Assembly (NCBI GenBank): GCA_032622095.1
Contig: CP136061.1
Coordinates: 97,027,345 to 97,091,344, forward strand
Source: Siphonodentalium dalli
Lineage: Eukaryota > Mollusca > Scaphopoda > Gadilida > Siphonodentaliidae
Direction of reading: 5' to 3'
Length of the DNA stretch: 64,000 nucleotides
This document shows, one piece after another, positions 44,172-56,278 of this stretch. The notes beneath the pieces are model-generated. The model saw only the letters and a list, made by a program, of their open reading frames with translations, did no database searches and had not been told where the DNA came from. Within the stretch, counting starts at the first letter, position 1; every line of letters begins with the position of its first letter. The translations under genes were made by a program, and so were the position numbers.

Positions 44172-44819
44172 TCATGTTGTGTCATCTCTTGTTTTTTCGT
44201 GAATCTTCATGCACGCCTTAACAAATATCGCTAAACTTTTCTGAGTAGCTGGGTTTTGGCTACCGAGTAAAATATAAAATCGTGCTCTAGATGGCTCTTG
44301 CCAAAAGTTAGCCGGGATATATCTCATTCTTAGATCCAAGTATTTTGGACAAATCATCACAACGTGGTACTCGTCTTCTATGTGGGTCCTGCATTTTTGA
44401 CAGGCTCGGGATTTTACTTTATTTTTACTCCACCTCCCAGACTCACAACGCAGTTTGTGATTACATGTTCTTAGTCGTAATAGTTCTTGGGCTAGATCAC
44501 GCGGTAGATTTTGCAAATATGATTCATATTTCATTGTCAGTTTAAAGTTCATGTATAATTTACCACGAGAGGAGTTGTACATGTCCCACCACCAAGTCTG
44601 AATAAAATGATCTTTGAGTGTGCTTTCGATGGCCATTATTTCTTCGGATGAAATTTTTTGACATGTCCATATATAACTCATGCCGACGGAATCCAATATG
44701 CCTTTAACTGATTGAATCCACGTTTTCACCTTGTTCGTCCTACCATTCCATGATGAGGATGCAATTTTCCGAAAATAAAATCTGAATAAAATAACCGTTT
44801 TTTTTATATTCCAAACCAT
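44172..44819 (-). pseudogene. LINE polyprotein C-terminal fragment (215 codons open)
   Basis: The frame contains LPRDLAQELLRLRTCNHKLR, then ESGRW, RACQKCRTHIEDEYHVVMIC and PKYLDLRMRYIP. The pattern L-RTG-like, C-X2-C ... H-X4-C is the zinc-knuckle-like C-terminus found in many non-LTR retrotransposon polyproteins of marine invertebrates. The reverse transcriptase core is missing upstream. The frame is fully open, so the copy is fairly young. It belongs to a different family from the LINEs at 5.7 and 7.2 kb. Confidence 0.8.
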
Positions 44820-45012
44820 TTTTTTTGGTCTAATACAAAAAACATATATATAATTAAATTAAAGATAGTTATATCTGTTCATCTTAGCATTGAATGACTC
44901 ACCAATCTGGGAACTTGGCTCTGTATAATCTATTTCGAATAACAAATTTCAGGCAATCTGTAATAGAATTTTGTACCCATTCCAAGCATATTCTTTATGA
45001 ATTACAAGGTAC

Positions 45013-45709
45013 TAAAATGATGTGAAACACTCTGGTAGGGTGATCAAATAGAAATTGAGAAAAATCTTGCACAAGGTAGTCATCTGTACGAATATTAACC
45101 CTTTACCCAACAGAACGGCCCTGTGCCAATGCATTCTCTTATATATGACACACATATTAAAAATGATAAAATTGTCAAAGAATGTAGAAAAATATTATAA
45201 AAAATGCAAATGCATTCTCTTATATATGCGAGGCGAGCTATGGTCGACTCGCATATATAAGAGAATGCATTGGCACAGGGCATAACTGTAACCATCACAA
45301 TGTGGTCAATGAACCGGTTCCAATGATATCCATATTTGTATGGTGTTATTGAGACAGACGGAAGATATTTTAGGCTGTTGAAGCTTTATTTGGGCATTTT
45401 TGGCCGCTTTGTTGGGTAAAGGGTTAATCTGTCAGTCTTATTTGTTAATTAGTGCTATGACTATTGATGGCAAAATCATTTGTGTTAGGTTATCGCTCAT
45501 AGTTGCATCCCGAATCGAGATGTAAATATTTACAATTGAGGATAGTTCAGACGATGTTATTTTTCTATGGAGTTGTATGGTCGATTTCTTAAAAATATTT
45601 GGCGATGTTAGTAGAAAGCTACATACCCCAGGTTGGCACAGTGCCTGATTACTAACTTATCAGTTTCACGCCGCACCTCAACAAGTCCATAATATGTTTT
45701 TATATTTAA
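45013..45709 (+). mobile_element. Family-D MITE, copy 4, split by a family-P MITE
   Basis: Starts AATGATGTGAAACACTCTGG, resumes after 45427 with GTCAGTCTTATTTGTTAATTA and ends at AATATGTTTTTA. Both TTAA flanks are mutated. The insertion of 45099-45423 with TTAA duplication inside it gives the relative age. Confidence 0.75.
45099..45423. mobile_element. Family-P TTAA MITE, internally deleted, 325 bp
   Basis: TTAA at 45095-45098 and 45424-45427, ends CCCTTTACCCAACA. The left hairpin keeps only half of its stem (45126-45147); the right one is at 45207-45273. The core preserves the undisturbed target of the nested element in the 41.7-kb copy. Confidence 0.88.
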
Positions 45710-45724
45710 TTTGTTTCATTTCAG

Positions 45725-45783
45725 TACACGGTTGGAACAAATGAATGAAGCATCAAGAGTTAAATATGGAACGGAACTTCAAG
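45725..45783 (+). CDS. DALRD3: DALRD3 exon 7 (59 nt)
   Basis: Acceptor TTTCATTTCAG|TACAC at 45723-45724 and donor CTTCAAG|GTTTGT at 45784; completes the AG|T codon from exon 6 and leaves phase 1. Encodes TRLEQMNEASRVKYGTELQ, the amphipathic helix after the EFYR block. Confidence 0.86.
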
Positions 45784-45923
45784 GTTTGTTCATCAGCGTA
45801 AACACACAGAATAAGGCATTTGATTTATTTATTACTGTTTACAGTTTTCCCTGCCCAAAAAAAAGATGTTAGTCAAAAAGAATAAATTTATTTGTATTCC
45901 TACCGATGAGAATATTATTCCAG

Positions 45924-46380
45924 ATATGTGACCCGCCATATCAAATCCAGCCGTAAGTCGGGATTTTTTTACCCTGTGCCAATGCATTCTCTTATATATG
46001 CGAGTCGACCATAGGTCGCCTCGCATATATAAGAGAATGCATTGGCCTAACAATTTTTTTTTTTAAATAAATGTTTCTTACAATTTTTAGGACCTAAAAT
46101 AAAAAACATCCATTACCCTGCAGGGAGCCCCACACATATATAGAAGCATATAGAAGAGTGTTGTCTGCTCATGTTTGTCTGGGGCTCTGTATGGGTGAAA
46201 TTATAAAATTGTTAAAGAATACAAGAAAAAATTATTAAAATTGTAAAAAATTGTTAGGCCAATGCATTCTCTTATATATGCGAGGCAACCTATGGTCGAC
46301 TCGCATATATAAGAGAATGCATTGGCACAGGGTAAAAAAATCCCGACTTACGACTGGATTTGATATGGCGGGTCACATAT
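45924..46380. mobile_element. MITE with TGTGACCCGCCATATC ends and two hairpin modules
   Basis: Long inverted repeats start TGTGACCCGCCATATC and continue AAATCCAG..CGTAAGTCGGGATTTTTTTACCCTG, flanked by TA on each side (ATA|TGTG and CACA|TAT), so a TA-target element is likely. Hairpin modules at 45979-46045 and 46259-46325. Between them is an inner inverted word pair around GGGAGCCCCACACATATATAG / GTCTGGGGCTC (46123-46192), also present at 59420-59489. Its ends differ from families P and the 32.55-kb MITE, yet it carries the same hairpins. Confidence 0.85.
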
Positions 46381-46489
46381 ATAAAAATTATATAAATTAG
46401 ATAAAGATTTAAGTCTGTATGAAACAAACTACAGAGAAGCCTGGCAATGTTTATGGTACAGTACACTACATACCTAATAATAGTATCTG

Positions 46490-46720
46490 AAACAAGTTCA
46501 CAAACTAGACCCGGTTGTACATTTACATCAGAGTTACGGCCCTTTGATTGTCAATTCTTTTGGCATTTAACACCCACGTAAAGTTCTCCAGGGTTTATTT
46601 TGATATGCGAGTTCACAGCAGGAGTTTATGAAATGAGTTTGCAAACTAGACATGGCCATACCACTTAACCAGTTACTGCCCTTTGATTGTAAATCTTTGG
46701 TGTTGCCATTTAAAGTTTAA
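46490..46720. repeat. Two decayed minisatellite units
   Basis: CAAACTAGACCCGGTTG with AGTTACGGCCCTTTGATTG recurs 140 bp later as CAAACTAGACATGGCC with AGTTACTGCCCTTTGATTG. Similar wording (GAGTTACGGCCCTTTTTCGA) is in the 31-kb array. Confidence 0.55.
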
Positions 46721-46959
46721 GCTCAAACTAAAACAAATATTAACCAATCTCAAAAAAATATCAATGGATATAATTTTTTTTTTCCCAGAATATTTCGAAA
46801 ATGCTCCTATACAACTTTGCCCACTTGGGCAGGGGATACCACCATTGGCAACTGCTTGTATTAATTAATTTTAGTTCTTTCAGTAATTTTTGGTGCTTGT
46901 GTTTTATGAATGATGTTATCTTGAAGTAATTTTCACATTTGGCATCTTTAAACCAAGTA

Positions 46960-47119
46960 CAGTAATGCCCTAAGTAATCGACTCATTAAACACAGCAGAA
47001 TTATGGGTAACTTTTCAGGATTTAGTCGGAAATATGGCTTGTTGCCATTCATCGGAAAGCTCTCCCCGAGAAAGCTCTTCCTGCTGTGTTTAAGGAGTCG
47101 ATTACTTAGGGCATTACTG
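46960..47119. mobile_element. Family-E MITE, complete, 160 bp
   Basis: TA at 46958-46959 and 47120-47121 flanks CAGTAATGCCCTAAGTAATC and its exact complement at the right. The interior carries the GGTAACTTTTCAGGATTTAG half. The TA duplication and CAGT start suggest a Tc1/mariner-type element. It ends 94 nt before exon 8. Confidence 0.88.
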
Positions 47120-47213
47120 TATTGCAAGGATTGCCATATTTTTCAGCAGATTAACTATCCAATGATTGTCTTATTTGATCCACATTAGAGTTATTATCTC
47201 ACTTTCTCCACAG

Positions 47214-47296
47214 ACGAGGTTATATCAGAGATGAGTCAAGCCCTGACAAGTGCCTGCATAAAGTTTGAGCTTCTGTCACATGTCTGTAGAAATCCG
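47214..47296 (+). CDS. DALRD3: DALRD3 exon 8 (83 nt)
   Basis: Acceptor ACTTTCTCCACAG|ACG at 47212-47213 and donor AATCCG|GTAAGT at 47297; phase 1 in, phase 0 out. Encodes DEVISEMSQALTSACIKFEL and LSHVCRNP, matching the (A/V)-(T/C)-IKFE-(M/L)-LS signature of DALRD3. Confidence 0.9.
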
Positions 47297-47584
47297 GTAA
47301 GTTTGTCAATCTGTTAAACACCATAGGGCCTGCGAATATATAAGATTTGATTTGATGTTGATATTGCCAGCGATGTTGACACTGAATTGGACCCTCAATT
47401 CGAATACTAAATTTGTCCCCATCATAAACACATTGTTGTGAATTTAGCACAGGTTGATGATGAAATAGGATTTATGCATCCACCATATTTGTCAAAAACG
47501 TGTGTATTGCCTGGACCAGCCTATAGAGCGATTTGGGAGAATAATTTGGAAGTGGCCTCTCTCATATACCAGTTTGCTTATTTC

Positions 47585-48517
47585 TGTCGCACACCGTGGG
47601 TATAGGGGTTCCTGGCTAACTCTGGCGAGCACGACATTTGTAAACTTTAGCCTCTCTGAATATTTGAGTGGTATATAGATACGTGTGATGAACAGGGTAT
47701 TTAAGAAAGGAACGATCTCACCTTATGAGTCTCTATACTTTTATATAAATGAAATTCTGTATAGCATTAAAGTCGGCTTTATATCTAGCCCATCAAATAT
47801 TAAGCACATCGTATACACACATCGTAGTTGGTAGACTCTGAAATTATTAAAACATCCTAATAATAATACAAAATGTGGGAATGAGATATATCATTTAAAG
47901 TTAGCGTAAATGACTTCACCCTTTATATTATTCTCGAAACTTTACTTTATGTGGACTATATCATTGTCCATGTACAAATATTTCTTATTTCCTTTTTTAA
48001 AACTCCCCCCCTATTGAAAATTAGTTAACATTAAGACTACTAAATTATTTACTAGATTCTCCAATAACTAAAAACCAAGTTCAACAAAGTGATGAAATGA
48101 CATGTGTTTAAACGACCAAATTTGTGTTACAATAATTACCTTGTCTGTATTGACAAAAGTCAAGAGCGTTAAAGAGCATAAGTGTATGTTTTATATTGAT
48201 CCAAACATGTGAGGAGATGTTGCCCTCAGCTCCAGGTATTAACAAGTGACCTGTTTGTGTGTGCGTGTTAAATGTTCGATCACGAGGTCCGGGCAATCAA
48301 ATGTTTGTTGACCACTCTAAATTTAGGGCGCATGGGATGAGTGAATAGAAAAGGTTGTGTGCAAAGCTAAGAGTGCAACAAAAATTAGTAAATTAACTCA
48401 TGCCGTGCCGGTTATTTTTATAAATGTCTTGCGTACCGAGAAATATACTAATATTATTAATGCTAATTATGTTATGTATTTAAATATAATTTATCCTGAC
48501 GAAGTCACTGTATAACA
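47585..48517 (-). repeat. 3' LTR of the gypsy element (left copy)
   Basis: Runs from TGTCGCACACCGTGG to GACGAAGTCACTGTATAACA. Compared with the other LTR, I count about six substitutions and two small indels (AGTC missing near 47632; one extra T near 48159), about 99% identity by eye. Confidence 0.95.
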
Positions 48518-48534
48518 TACTCCCCCTCCAAAAA
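48518..48534 (-). promoter_or_regulatory. Polypurine tract
   Basis: On the minus strand TTTTTGGAGGGGGAGTA directly precedes the 3' LTR, the expected position of the plus-strand primer for reverse transcription. Confidence 0.85.
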
Positions 48535-49811
48535 TATATGACATCCCTGTCATTTACAACTAATTATTCTCATAATACCCATTTCTAATGCTGTTTTGAT
48601 CAAAATAACTATCCAAATTGTCAATATGTACACGCCAACACATATGCTGTACTACATATGGGTGTAATATAACTTGACTAAAAGTCCACAAAATACACAC
48701 ATACTCAATATGTCAATTTACTGACACACAAAAGTAAATATCTGAAATTTCAACCTCAGATCAATCATAAACATCTCCTCTCAAATTCTTATGACAAACA
48801 AACATTCATTTATTCATCATGAAGTTTCAAAAAAATCAAATACACTAGCTTATTTCAATTCGTTTACCATGAATGATCTATGCTAAGATAAAAATTTAAT
48901 TTATGGACAGCAAAACATTAAATCTAAAACATACAAAATTGTTAATCTTGCCTCTCCTACAATATAAATTTTATTTCTGGTTCATCAATTAATTAATCAA
49001 CAGATAAACTCAAATTAAATTAGTGATCCATTGCAAGAAATGCCTGATATATCAAAATTAAAAAAATTTAATGCTTCCAAAAATTCAAATGATTACATAA
49101 AAAATGTTTTCACATCCAAATGACATGACTGAACAAAAATGATAACAATGAAAAATGCAAATCACAATTACTGGTATAGCCTGAATTTGCTGAAAATTTT
49201 ATATGGAATAATAAATCTGTTGTCTGACTTGAAAGAGTGTTTATGCTCTAAATTTATACCATATACATTAAAATGCTGCGACGACCAATCGCTTAATGAT
49301 TAATCAAAAACCTGGAGCAAAATTATCCATACAAATATTTCTTCAATTGGAATTGTCAATATATTATGTGCCTATATAACTTTAATACATGTACTTCAAA
49401 CTCAAATTGGCTTATCTTGTCACTATAATTGACTAAACATTTACGGTAAAATCTCTGCGATAATAACTGCAAATAAAATGTCTCTGCGATTATCAGCTGC
49501 AAATACAATACAATTTAAACATATATCACTGTACTAATACTATTTTAATTATACATGATTCTGAAAAACAAATTATGTTAATCACAGGGTTATACGCTGA
49601 AATAAAGCATTACTTGAAAACTGGTACCTCATATGAGTTTTGGCTGCACTGGATCGTCAGCTGTAATCCTACTGTATTCCTGATAGTCCGAACAATAACA
49701 TAAAATCATAATCCTTACCATGCATAATTTTCCTTCTCAAACTCAGAACTTGATATTTGTTTGGACATTGAAAATATTTATATCTGAATTTTCACTATGC
49801 AAAAATGTTTG
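48535..49811 (-). other. Non-coding 3' region of the gypsy element
   Basis: About 1.3 kb, AT-rich, between the end of pol and the polypurine tract. No envelope-like frame and no splice signals were recognised. Confidence 0.6.
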
Positions 49812-52031
49812 TCATTCTAACATTGTTTCAAGGGTTTTCTGAACTACAGATGGTTCCATCCCTACAAATATCTGCTTATCATTGAGAGTTTTCAAGACAT
49901 TTAGCTTTATTTGCCGGATTGTATCCGAAACATTAACTAATGGCATTGAACTCTCTATAGGTCTATGTGATACATAATCTGACTCCCAATATGGTTTCCT
50001 TGTATATCGGTTTGAACGTCTGGTTGGAATCGGTGGGTGAGTAACTTCCTTTTCAATCTCTTCTTGAGTTTGAATATTTCTTACCTGACTTTCGTCTTCC
50101 TGACTTGGTGGAATTTCTGATTGTGATTCTACCACATTATCAATCTCTTCTCGAGTTTGACTATTTCTTACCTTTTGCTGCTCTACATGTTGGATACCTA
50201 CAACTTCATCTTGTTGATTATCCTCTGCAGAGTCGTCACTCGTAACATTTGTCTCTCCCTCATCGAGAATTTCAGTTCTCAAATAGACATCTGTTGTCTT
50301 CTCTACTTTGTCCTCTTCTCTGGACTCTATGGGTGCACCCTTTATCTCTAACACTATTTCCTCTAATTCATCGTCTGATTCGTCATCTGATTGTCCACCA
50401 TTTTCCTCCACCCTCATTTTCGTGTCATTCTTTCCCTTCTCCATTTCATCATCTGCCGGTATGGCACTTGATTGTTCTTCTACTATGACACTTGTTGGCA
50501 TGGGCCAATTTACTGGAAGCAAATGATTCCTGTGAATTGTTTTTCTTATTCCCCGTTCCGATTCTACTATATATACTGGAATATCTTGTACTGGTTGTTG
50601 AACAACTTTATATATGGGATCTTCATATTTGTCACTTAACTTATGTGGTCCTTCAAAGGCTAATATCCTTACTAATACTCTGTCTCCTATTTCAATCTTT
50701 GATGCTCTAGCTTTCTTGTTGTAATTTCGTTCACTTCTCATCCGACTCTTCATAGTCATCTCTCTGACTCGTTCATGTGCTTCGGAAATCCTTCTCCTCA
50801 GATTTGAAATATATTCTTCCACTGAATCTGCTCCTCCATCGTCTTTAATCCCAAACGCTACATCAATCGCCATTCTTGGGTTTTTACCAAACATCAAAAG
50901 ATAAGGTGAAACACCGGTACTTTCATGACTTGTACTGTTGTAAGCACTTACGAACGGTCCAATATATTTACTCCAATCTCTCTTTTTATCCGGTTCCAAG
51001 GTTCCGAGCATTCCAATTAAGGATTTATTATATCTCTCGCAAATTCCATTCCCTTGAGGATGATAAATTGACGTGCGAGTCTTCTCTATACCACATAATT
51101 CACATAGTTGCTTGATAATTTTGGATTCAAAATTTCTTCCTTGATCCGAATGTATTCTATGTGGTAATCCATAATGCACAATGAAATTATTATAGAATAC
51201 ACTTGCCGTTGTTTCTGCTGTCTGGTCCTTGGTAACATATGCTTGCGCATATTTCGTAAAATGGTCAGTGATTACTAGAATATTCTTAAGCCCTCCTCTT
51301 GTTGGTTCCAGTGTTAGAAAGTCCATGCAAACCATTTCCAGTGGCTGCGTTGTTTGTATGGAAACTAACTGAGCTGTAGTATTTTTCTGCGATTTTCTTC
51401 TAACACACCGGGGACAATTTCTAATAAAATCTTCTACCTTACTATCAATTCCTGGCCAATAAAACCGCTCTTTAATTAGTGAAATGGTTCTATCTTGTCC
51501 TGGATGACCAATATTTGTATGTAGTGCTTGTAACACTGTGTCTACCTTCTCTTTTGGAAGAACCAGTTGGTTTCTGTGAACTCCATTAAATGTTGTTTCT
51601 TTATACAATACGCCTCTTCTCATCTTGAAAGCTTTGAAATGTCTAAAAAATGCTGAATGTTCCTTAATTTGTGGGATACTTTTTCGGTTTGGAATTTCTC
51701 CTTTCTTTATAAATGGTAGCCACTTCCCAATAATCTTATCATTTCGTTGTAATCTTCTCCAGTCTGAAATTGTCATTATGTCTATATTGGTCCCTGTTAT
51801 TTCCACTTCCAGATATTCTTGGTCTGATGCTCCTATACTTCCACAGTATGGTTGTTGAAATTGCATGGCCTGGCAAATTTCTTTTACCACGCTTTCTGGC
51901 ACTGTCTTTATCGAATCTTCCTTCACTGATATCTGCTTCATTCTGGATAATGAATCAGCATCAGCATTATTCTTTCCAGGGCGATACTTTATCGTAAAGT
52001 CATAGGTTGCTAATGCTGCTAACCATCTATG
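49812..52031 (-). pseudogene. pol: gypsy pol, C-terminal part: integrase and acidic tail
   Basis: Continues in the same frame after the stop at 52032-52034; the first Met is at 51941 (709 codons from there). Zinc-binding H-H-C-C at residues 141, 146, 176 and 179 of that frame; catalytic D207 (VCMDFL), D266 (IHSDQG) and E302 (ICERYN), the D-D-35-E spacing of retroviral-type integrases. A long acidic, low-complexity tail (about 520-640) precedes RRSNRYTRKP. No chromodomain was recognised. All catalytic residues are present. Confidence 0.93.
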
Positions 52032-54242
52032 TCATGTCGCGCCCAATTTTGCGCTTGATAATACATAAGTCATTGGGTTATTGTCAGTCAAAACCTCGAA
52101 TCTACTACCATATAGATAGTCGTGGAATTTATCCACCACTGCCCACTTCAATGCTAGAAATTCCAGCTTGTGTGCCGGGTAGTTTCTTTCACTTTTTGTT
52201 ACTCCACGGCTTGCGTAAGCAATTACTCTTTTAACTCCATCTACTTGCTGGTATAACACCCCACCGAGGCCGTCAAGGCTAGCATCGGTGTGCAACTCGA
52301 AACTTACCTTAAAATCTGGATAGCCTAATATAGGATATGTCACCAATCTGTCCTTGAGTCCTTCAAATGCATCCTGATGCTTACTCTCCCATGTCCACTT
52401 TCTACTGAAAATTGCCTTATACTTCCCTTTTCTTTTTTTCTTCACATTTGACGGTGGAATCAGTTCTTGTAATGGTTTAGCTACTTTTGCAAAATCTTTG
52501 ACAAATTTTCTATAATATGATGCAAAAGCAACGAAACGACGTACCTCATCTGGATTTTCTGGAACAGGCCAATTTTTTACTTTATCAATCTTTTCTGGAT
52601 CTGGTTCTACACCTTCTCCCGAAACCATATGACCCACATACTTGATCTTACGTTTCAAAAATTCACACTTACCTGGGGATAACTTTAATCCATTTTCTCT
52701 CAATCGTTCAAATAACCGTCTGAGTCTAACTAAATGTTCTGAGAATCCTGGCGAAAATGAAATAATATCATCAATAAAAACGCACAGTATATTGTGGTTT
52801 AAACCATCCAAGATCTGTTCCATTAACCGCTGATAACAAGCTCCACTGTTCGACAAACCAAACGGAAGGCGTTCGAACGACCAATGTCCTAGTGGTCCTG
52901 CCGTGAATGCCGTCCTTTCTTTGTGGTCTTCATGAAGAGGAACCTGATAATAACCCATACGAGCATCACAGAGACTAAAGTAGGTCGATCCTCGTAAACA
53001 GTCTATCACATCTTCAATTCTTGGTAAACTGTACGCGTCCTTGATTGTCCTTTGGTTCAATTGTCGGAAATCTATTGCTATGCGTAATTCTCCTGATTTC
53101 TTGCGAACTAATACCATATTTGACCCCCATGGACTGTAAGAAGGTTTTATAATCCCAGTCGCCTCCAGTTGTCGCAAATGATTCCGCACTTCATCAATCA
53201 TTGCCGGTGGGATCTTCCGATATCGCTGTTTGAATGGTACTTCATTTGTTAATTCAATTCTATGTTTTACTTTATCTGTGAATCCAATATCTGTATCCCC
53301 AATAGAAAAGATATCTGCAAATTCTTGGATAAGTTCTTCAACTTGACTTTTTTGCTGTGTAGTCAATGTTGGCTCTATTTTTACCTTTTGTAATACTATT
53401 TCTTCTCTATTTGCTTCCGTAACTTCTTTTTCTTCATTCTCGGCTATGGTAACTGGTTGTGCTTCAGCCACAATAGTTTTTGGTAAAATAATTACTGTTT
53501 GATTTGTTGTATTTGAAAAACAAAGATTGAAGATCTCCCTATCTCCTGTTTTCTTGAAATTCATGAGATATGGTGGAATTTCCAAGAATTTAGCTCTGCA
53601 TGCTGGTTGCAATAAACAAACTGTGTCATAATCTGGTATCTTCTTATCCACACTACAAGCAATGGTGCGTTCCGTGTTTGGCTTTAAAATTATTTTGTCC
53701 ACTTCTGCACAGCGAAAAACGCAAAGTACAAAATTATTTTGACGCAACTTTCTCTCACGTAGAGACAAACATCTGAATGTCAAATACCATGGCGTTGGCA
53801 TTTTTGCAGTTTGCAAAAATTTGACTCCATTATTAATTTTACAGATATTCATTAATTCATTTAGTACATTAGTACCTAATAATACTGGTACCTTACTATT
53901 ATATACACTATTGGGCACAATCAACAGAATACATTGCAAGTTATTTTCAGATATACCTGGAATATTTATATTTGCAGTTATAAATCCATTGTATGGCAAA
54001 CTATTGCCATCTGCACACTCTATATTCAATAATATGTCCAATTGTTCCACTTTAATTTGTGATAAATATTTCTCATAAAATGATTGACTGACTGCTGAAA
54101 TAGTACTACCTGAATCAAGAAGAGATGGAACTTGAATTCCCTCTAAGATAATGGTTGCCTCTGTGGGACTGCCATTTACAACTGGGGTCCTCTTTGGTGC
54201 TTTTTCGCAGTTATTCAAACTGTCACTCTGGTTCATGGTCAC
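52032..54242 (-). pseudogene. pol: gypsy pol, N-terminal part: protease, reverse transcriptase, RNase H
   Basis: 736 codons. Aspartic protease motif LLDSGSTIS at about residue 43. Reverse transcriptase with ELRIAIDFRQLN, FSLCDARMGYYQ, FERLPFGL and the catalytic FIDD at about 487. RNase H with ELHTDAS at about 653 and KLEFLALKWAV. The frame ends at an in-frame TGA (52032-52034) just where most relatives have a glycine before HRW. A one-base change from GGA would explain it, so this is a nonsense mutation, not a natural end. The ATG lies two bases after the gag stop, in another frame. Confidence 0.95.
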
Positions 54243-54244
54243 AC

Positions 54245-55397
54245 CTACCCCATGAACCCTTTGTAGTTTAAAGACTGACTATTATTTTGTCCCCTCTCTT
54301 GCCTGTGTACACAATTTAATGATTTGTGATTCTTACCCCCACAAGACCAGCAAGTTATCTCCCCCTGCCCTTGGCCTTGACCTGAAAATGAACCTCTATT
54401 TGTATAGTTACTTTGACTTGCTATATATCTACCTCTATTTGGTGTCTGGTACCTATTTCTGAAATGACCTCTATATCCACTATTACCTTGTTGCTGGTTA
54501 TATCTACCTCTGCCATTGGGTGTCTGCTGAAAATTTGAATTGTTATTAATCTCTCTACCTGAACTTTTAAGTTCTCTTATTTCCTCAGTCAGCTTCGCCA
54601 CCTGTTGCTGCAGTATCTGAAAATCTGAAGGTTTTTCTTTTGACTGCTGAACATTTACCTGTGCTTTAACTTGTTTACTTACTGGGTGTTCAGCTTCAAG
54701 TTTCCTTAATTCCACCAATAAACCTGTAAATGTCTCTGAAGTTTCTGCTTTATACGTACTTATATCTTTCAGATCCTGTCTTAGTCCAGTCCATAACATT
54801 TGTTTTAGCATGCAATCACTATCTACTTCCTGAAACTGCAATGTCTGATTTAATAGGTCCTCTAATCTACATGCCCATGTAACTACATCTTCCCCTTCAA
54901 GTTGTTTAGCGCTATAAAATTTAGCAAGCATAGCTTCTTTTGGATCAACCGCCCCAAATATACTAGATATTTTGTTAACAATTTGAGCCGAAGTAGCATT
55001 TAGGTCCTAACCTGATGATAGATTGAGCTGCTCTCCCTCTTAGGGATCTCCTTATTGCCTGTAATAATTCATGCTCTGCCACTTTTTCTAACTTAATACA
55101 TCCTAACTCATATTTCCAAGTATTAAATGTACACTCATTTTTACCCTTGCCTGAAAATACAGGTAATTTAACATTTGCTTTCGCTGGTTGTACAATGATT
55201 CTCTCTTTAGTTTGATCATTATAAACATCAACTGGCTCCCTCTTTTTTTCTGCAAGCCACACTGCAAGTTCAAAAGGTGTATTAACTTTTGGTTTGCATC
55301 CCATTTTTTCAAAACCCTCCATCATTGTACGGAATTCATCTTCTGACATCTCCACCATTTCGCAACTGTGAAGTGAAAAGTTGTACTTTCCTTTCAC
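54245..55397 (-). pseudogene. gag: gypsy gag, frameshifted
   Basis: First segment 55397-54975 (140 codons from MKGKYNFSLHSCEMVEMSED) ends soon after IIRLGP. A +1-type shift near 55003-55010 moves the frame to the one ending at 54245 (open Met at 54931, AKFYSAKQLEGEDVVTWACR). The C-terminal part is Q, N, G and R rich and has one zinc knuckle CWSCGGKNHKSLNC (C-X2-C-X4-H-X4-C). The gag product would package the RNA. A heptanucleotide slippery site is not obvious, so mutation is the simpler reading. Confidence 0.9.
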
Positions 55398-56260
55398 GTT
55401 ATGAAAATATTAGTCTGAAAATTAGCTAGTTCGGAATTTATTTCATAGAAAATATATATATTAACTATTTCCCTTGCTACTAAACTTATTTCACTACTTC
55501 AACCTCAACCTGAAAATAATGGTCAATTTCATTTTGTTCTACATGTACCTATAAACTTATTCAAAAGATTAGCATGCAAACTTACAAACAGAATGATTAG
55601 TAAATAAACAATGGTTACAGTGCAATTGTATAGTCAGAAAGGGTTAGAGAGTGATGAAGGGACCCTAAACTGGCTATGATTAATTTGTTTTTCCAATGAT
55701 TTATTTCTCATTTTTCCAATTAACCGAGTGTGAAACTGTTTTTAACGGTAATTTAAACTGCATGTTTTTGTATATGCTGTGTGTGACTATGTGTAAACCT
55801 GACTGTTACATACAATTGTAACCAAAATATTCATAATCATATATCGACAATATCAATATTTGTCCTGAAATATCAGTCACACATCTTCCCAAAAGTTCAC
55901 CATAGTTCACTTCCGGATAACTCGAACTTCGGCGACTCAAATTTCGATTTGAAACGAATTTTCTCAAATGTTACAAACTTCTCTGTGTTGACATGGGTCC
56001 TTCCTTTAGTGTTATTCAATGTCGAATTGTTACTATTACCATGTTATCTCCCAATCCTTTTAGAAATTTAATCGTTTGCAATTAGAAATCTTCGATTTTT
56101 TTGCACGTTTTCTATACGATTTGGTAACGCTGTATGCATCAGAGTTTCTTGGTTACGAATTCCGAACACGTGATTACGAACTCCAAACACGTCATACGAA
56201 CACCCCGAAAATAGAATATATGAAAGTCACTCAAATTCTTGCTCCAAAAGCTTCAGAAAG
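55398..56260 (-). other. 5' leader of the gypsy element
   Basis: About 0.86 kb between the primer-binding site and gag. A packaging signal would be expected here; none can be identified by eye. Confidence 0.5.
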
Positions 56261-56277
56261 TCCACGTCCGGGCGCCA
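56261..56277 (-). promoter_or_regulatory. Primer-binding site
   Basis: On the minus strand, one base after the 5' LTR end, TGGCGCCCGGACGTGGA. TGGCGCC suits a tRNA ending in GGCGCCA, most like tRNA-Lys in animals; the exact donor would need the species' tRNA set. Confidence 0.8.
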
Positions 56278-56278
56278 C

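Noticed and set aside
33248-46053. Repeated frames with QCILLYMRGDLWSTRIYKRM-like peptides on both strands
   Set aside because: They are the two strands of the 67-nt hairpin module, not a protein family.
48535-49811. Envelope gene of the gypsy element
   Set aside because: No open frame of useful length on the minus strand between pol and the polypurine tract.
54970-55020. Programmed frameshift in the gypsy gag
   Set aside because: No clear slippery heptamer or downstream structure was seen, and gag of this group is normally a single frame; a mutation is simpler.
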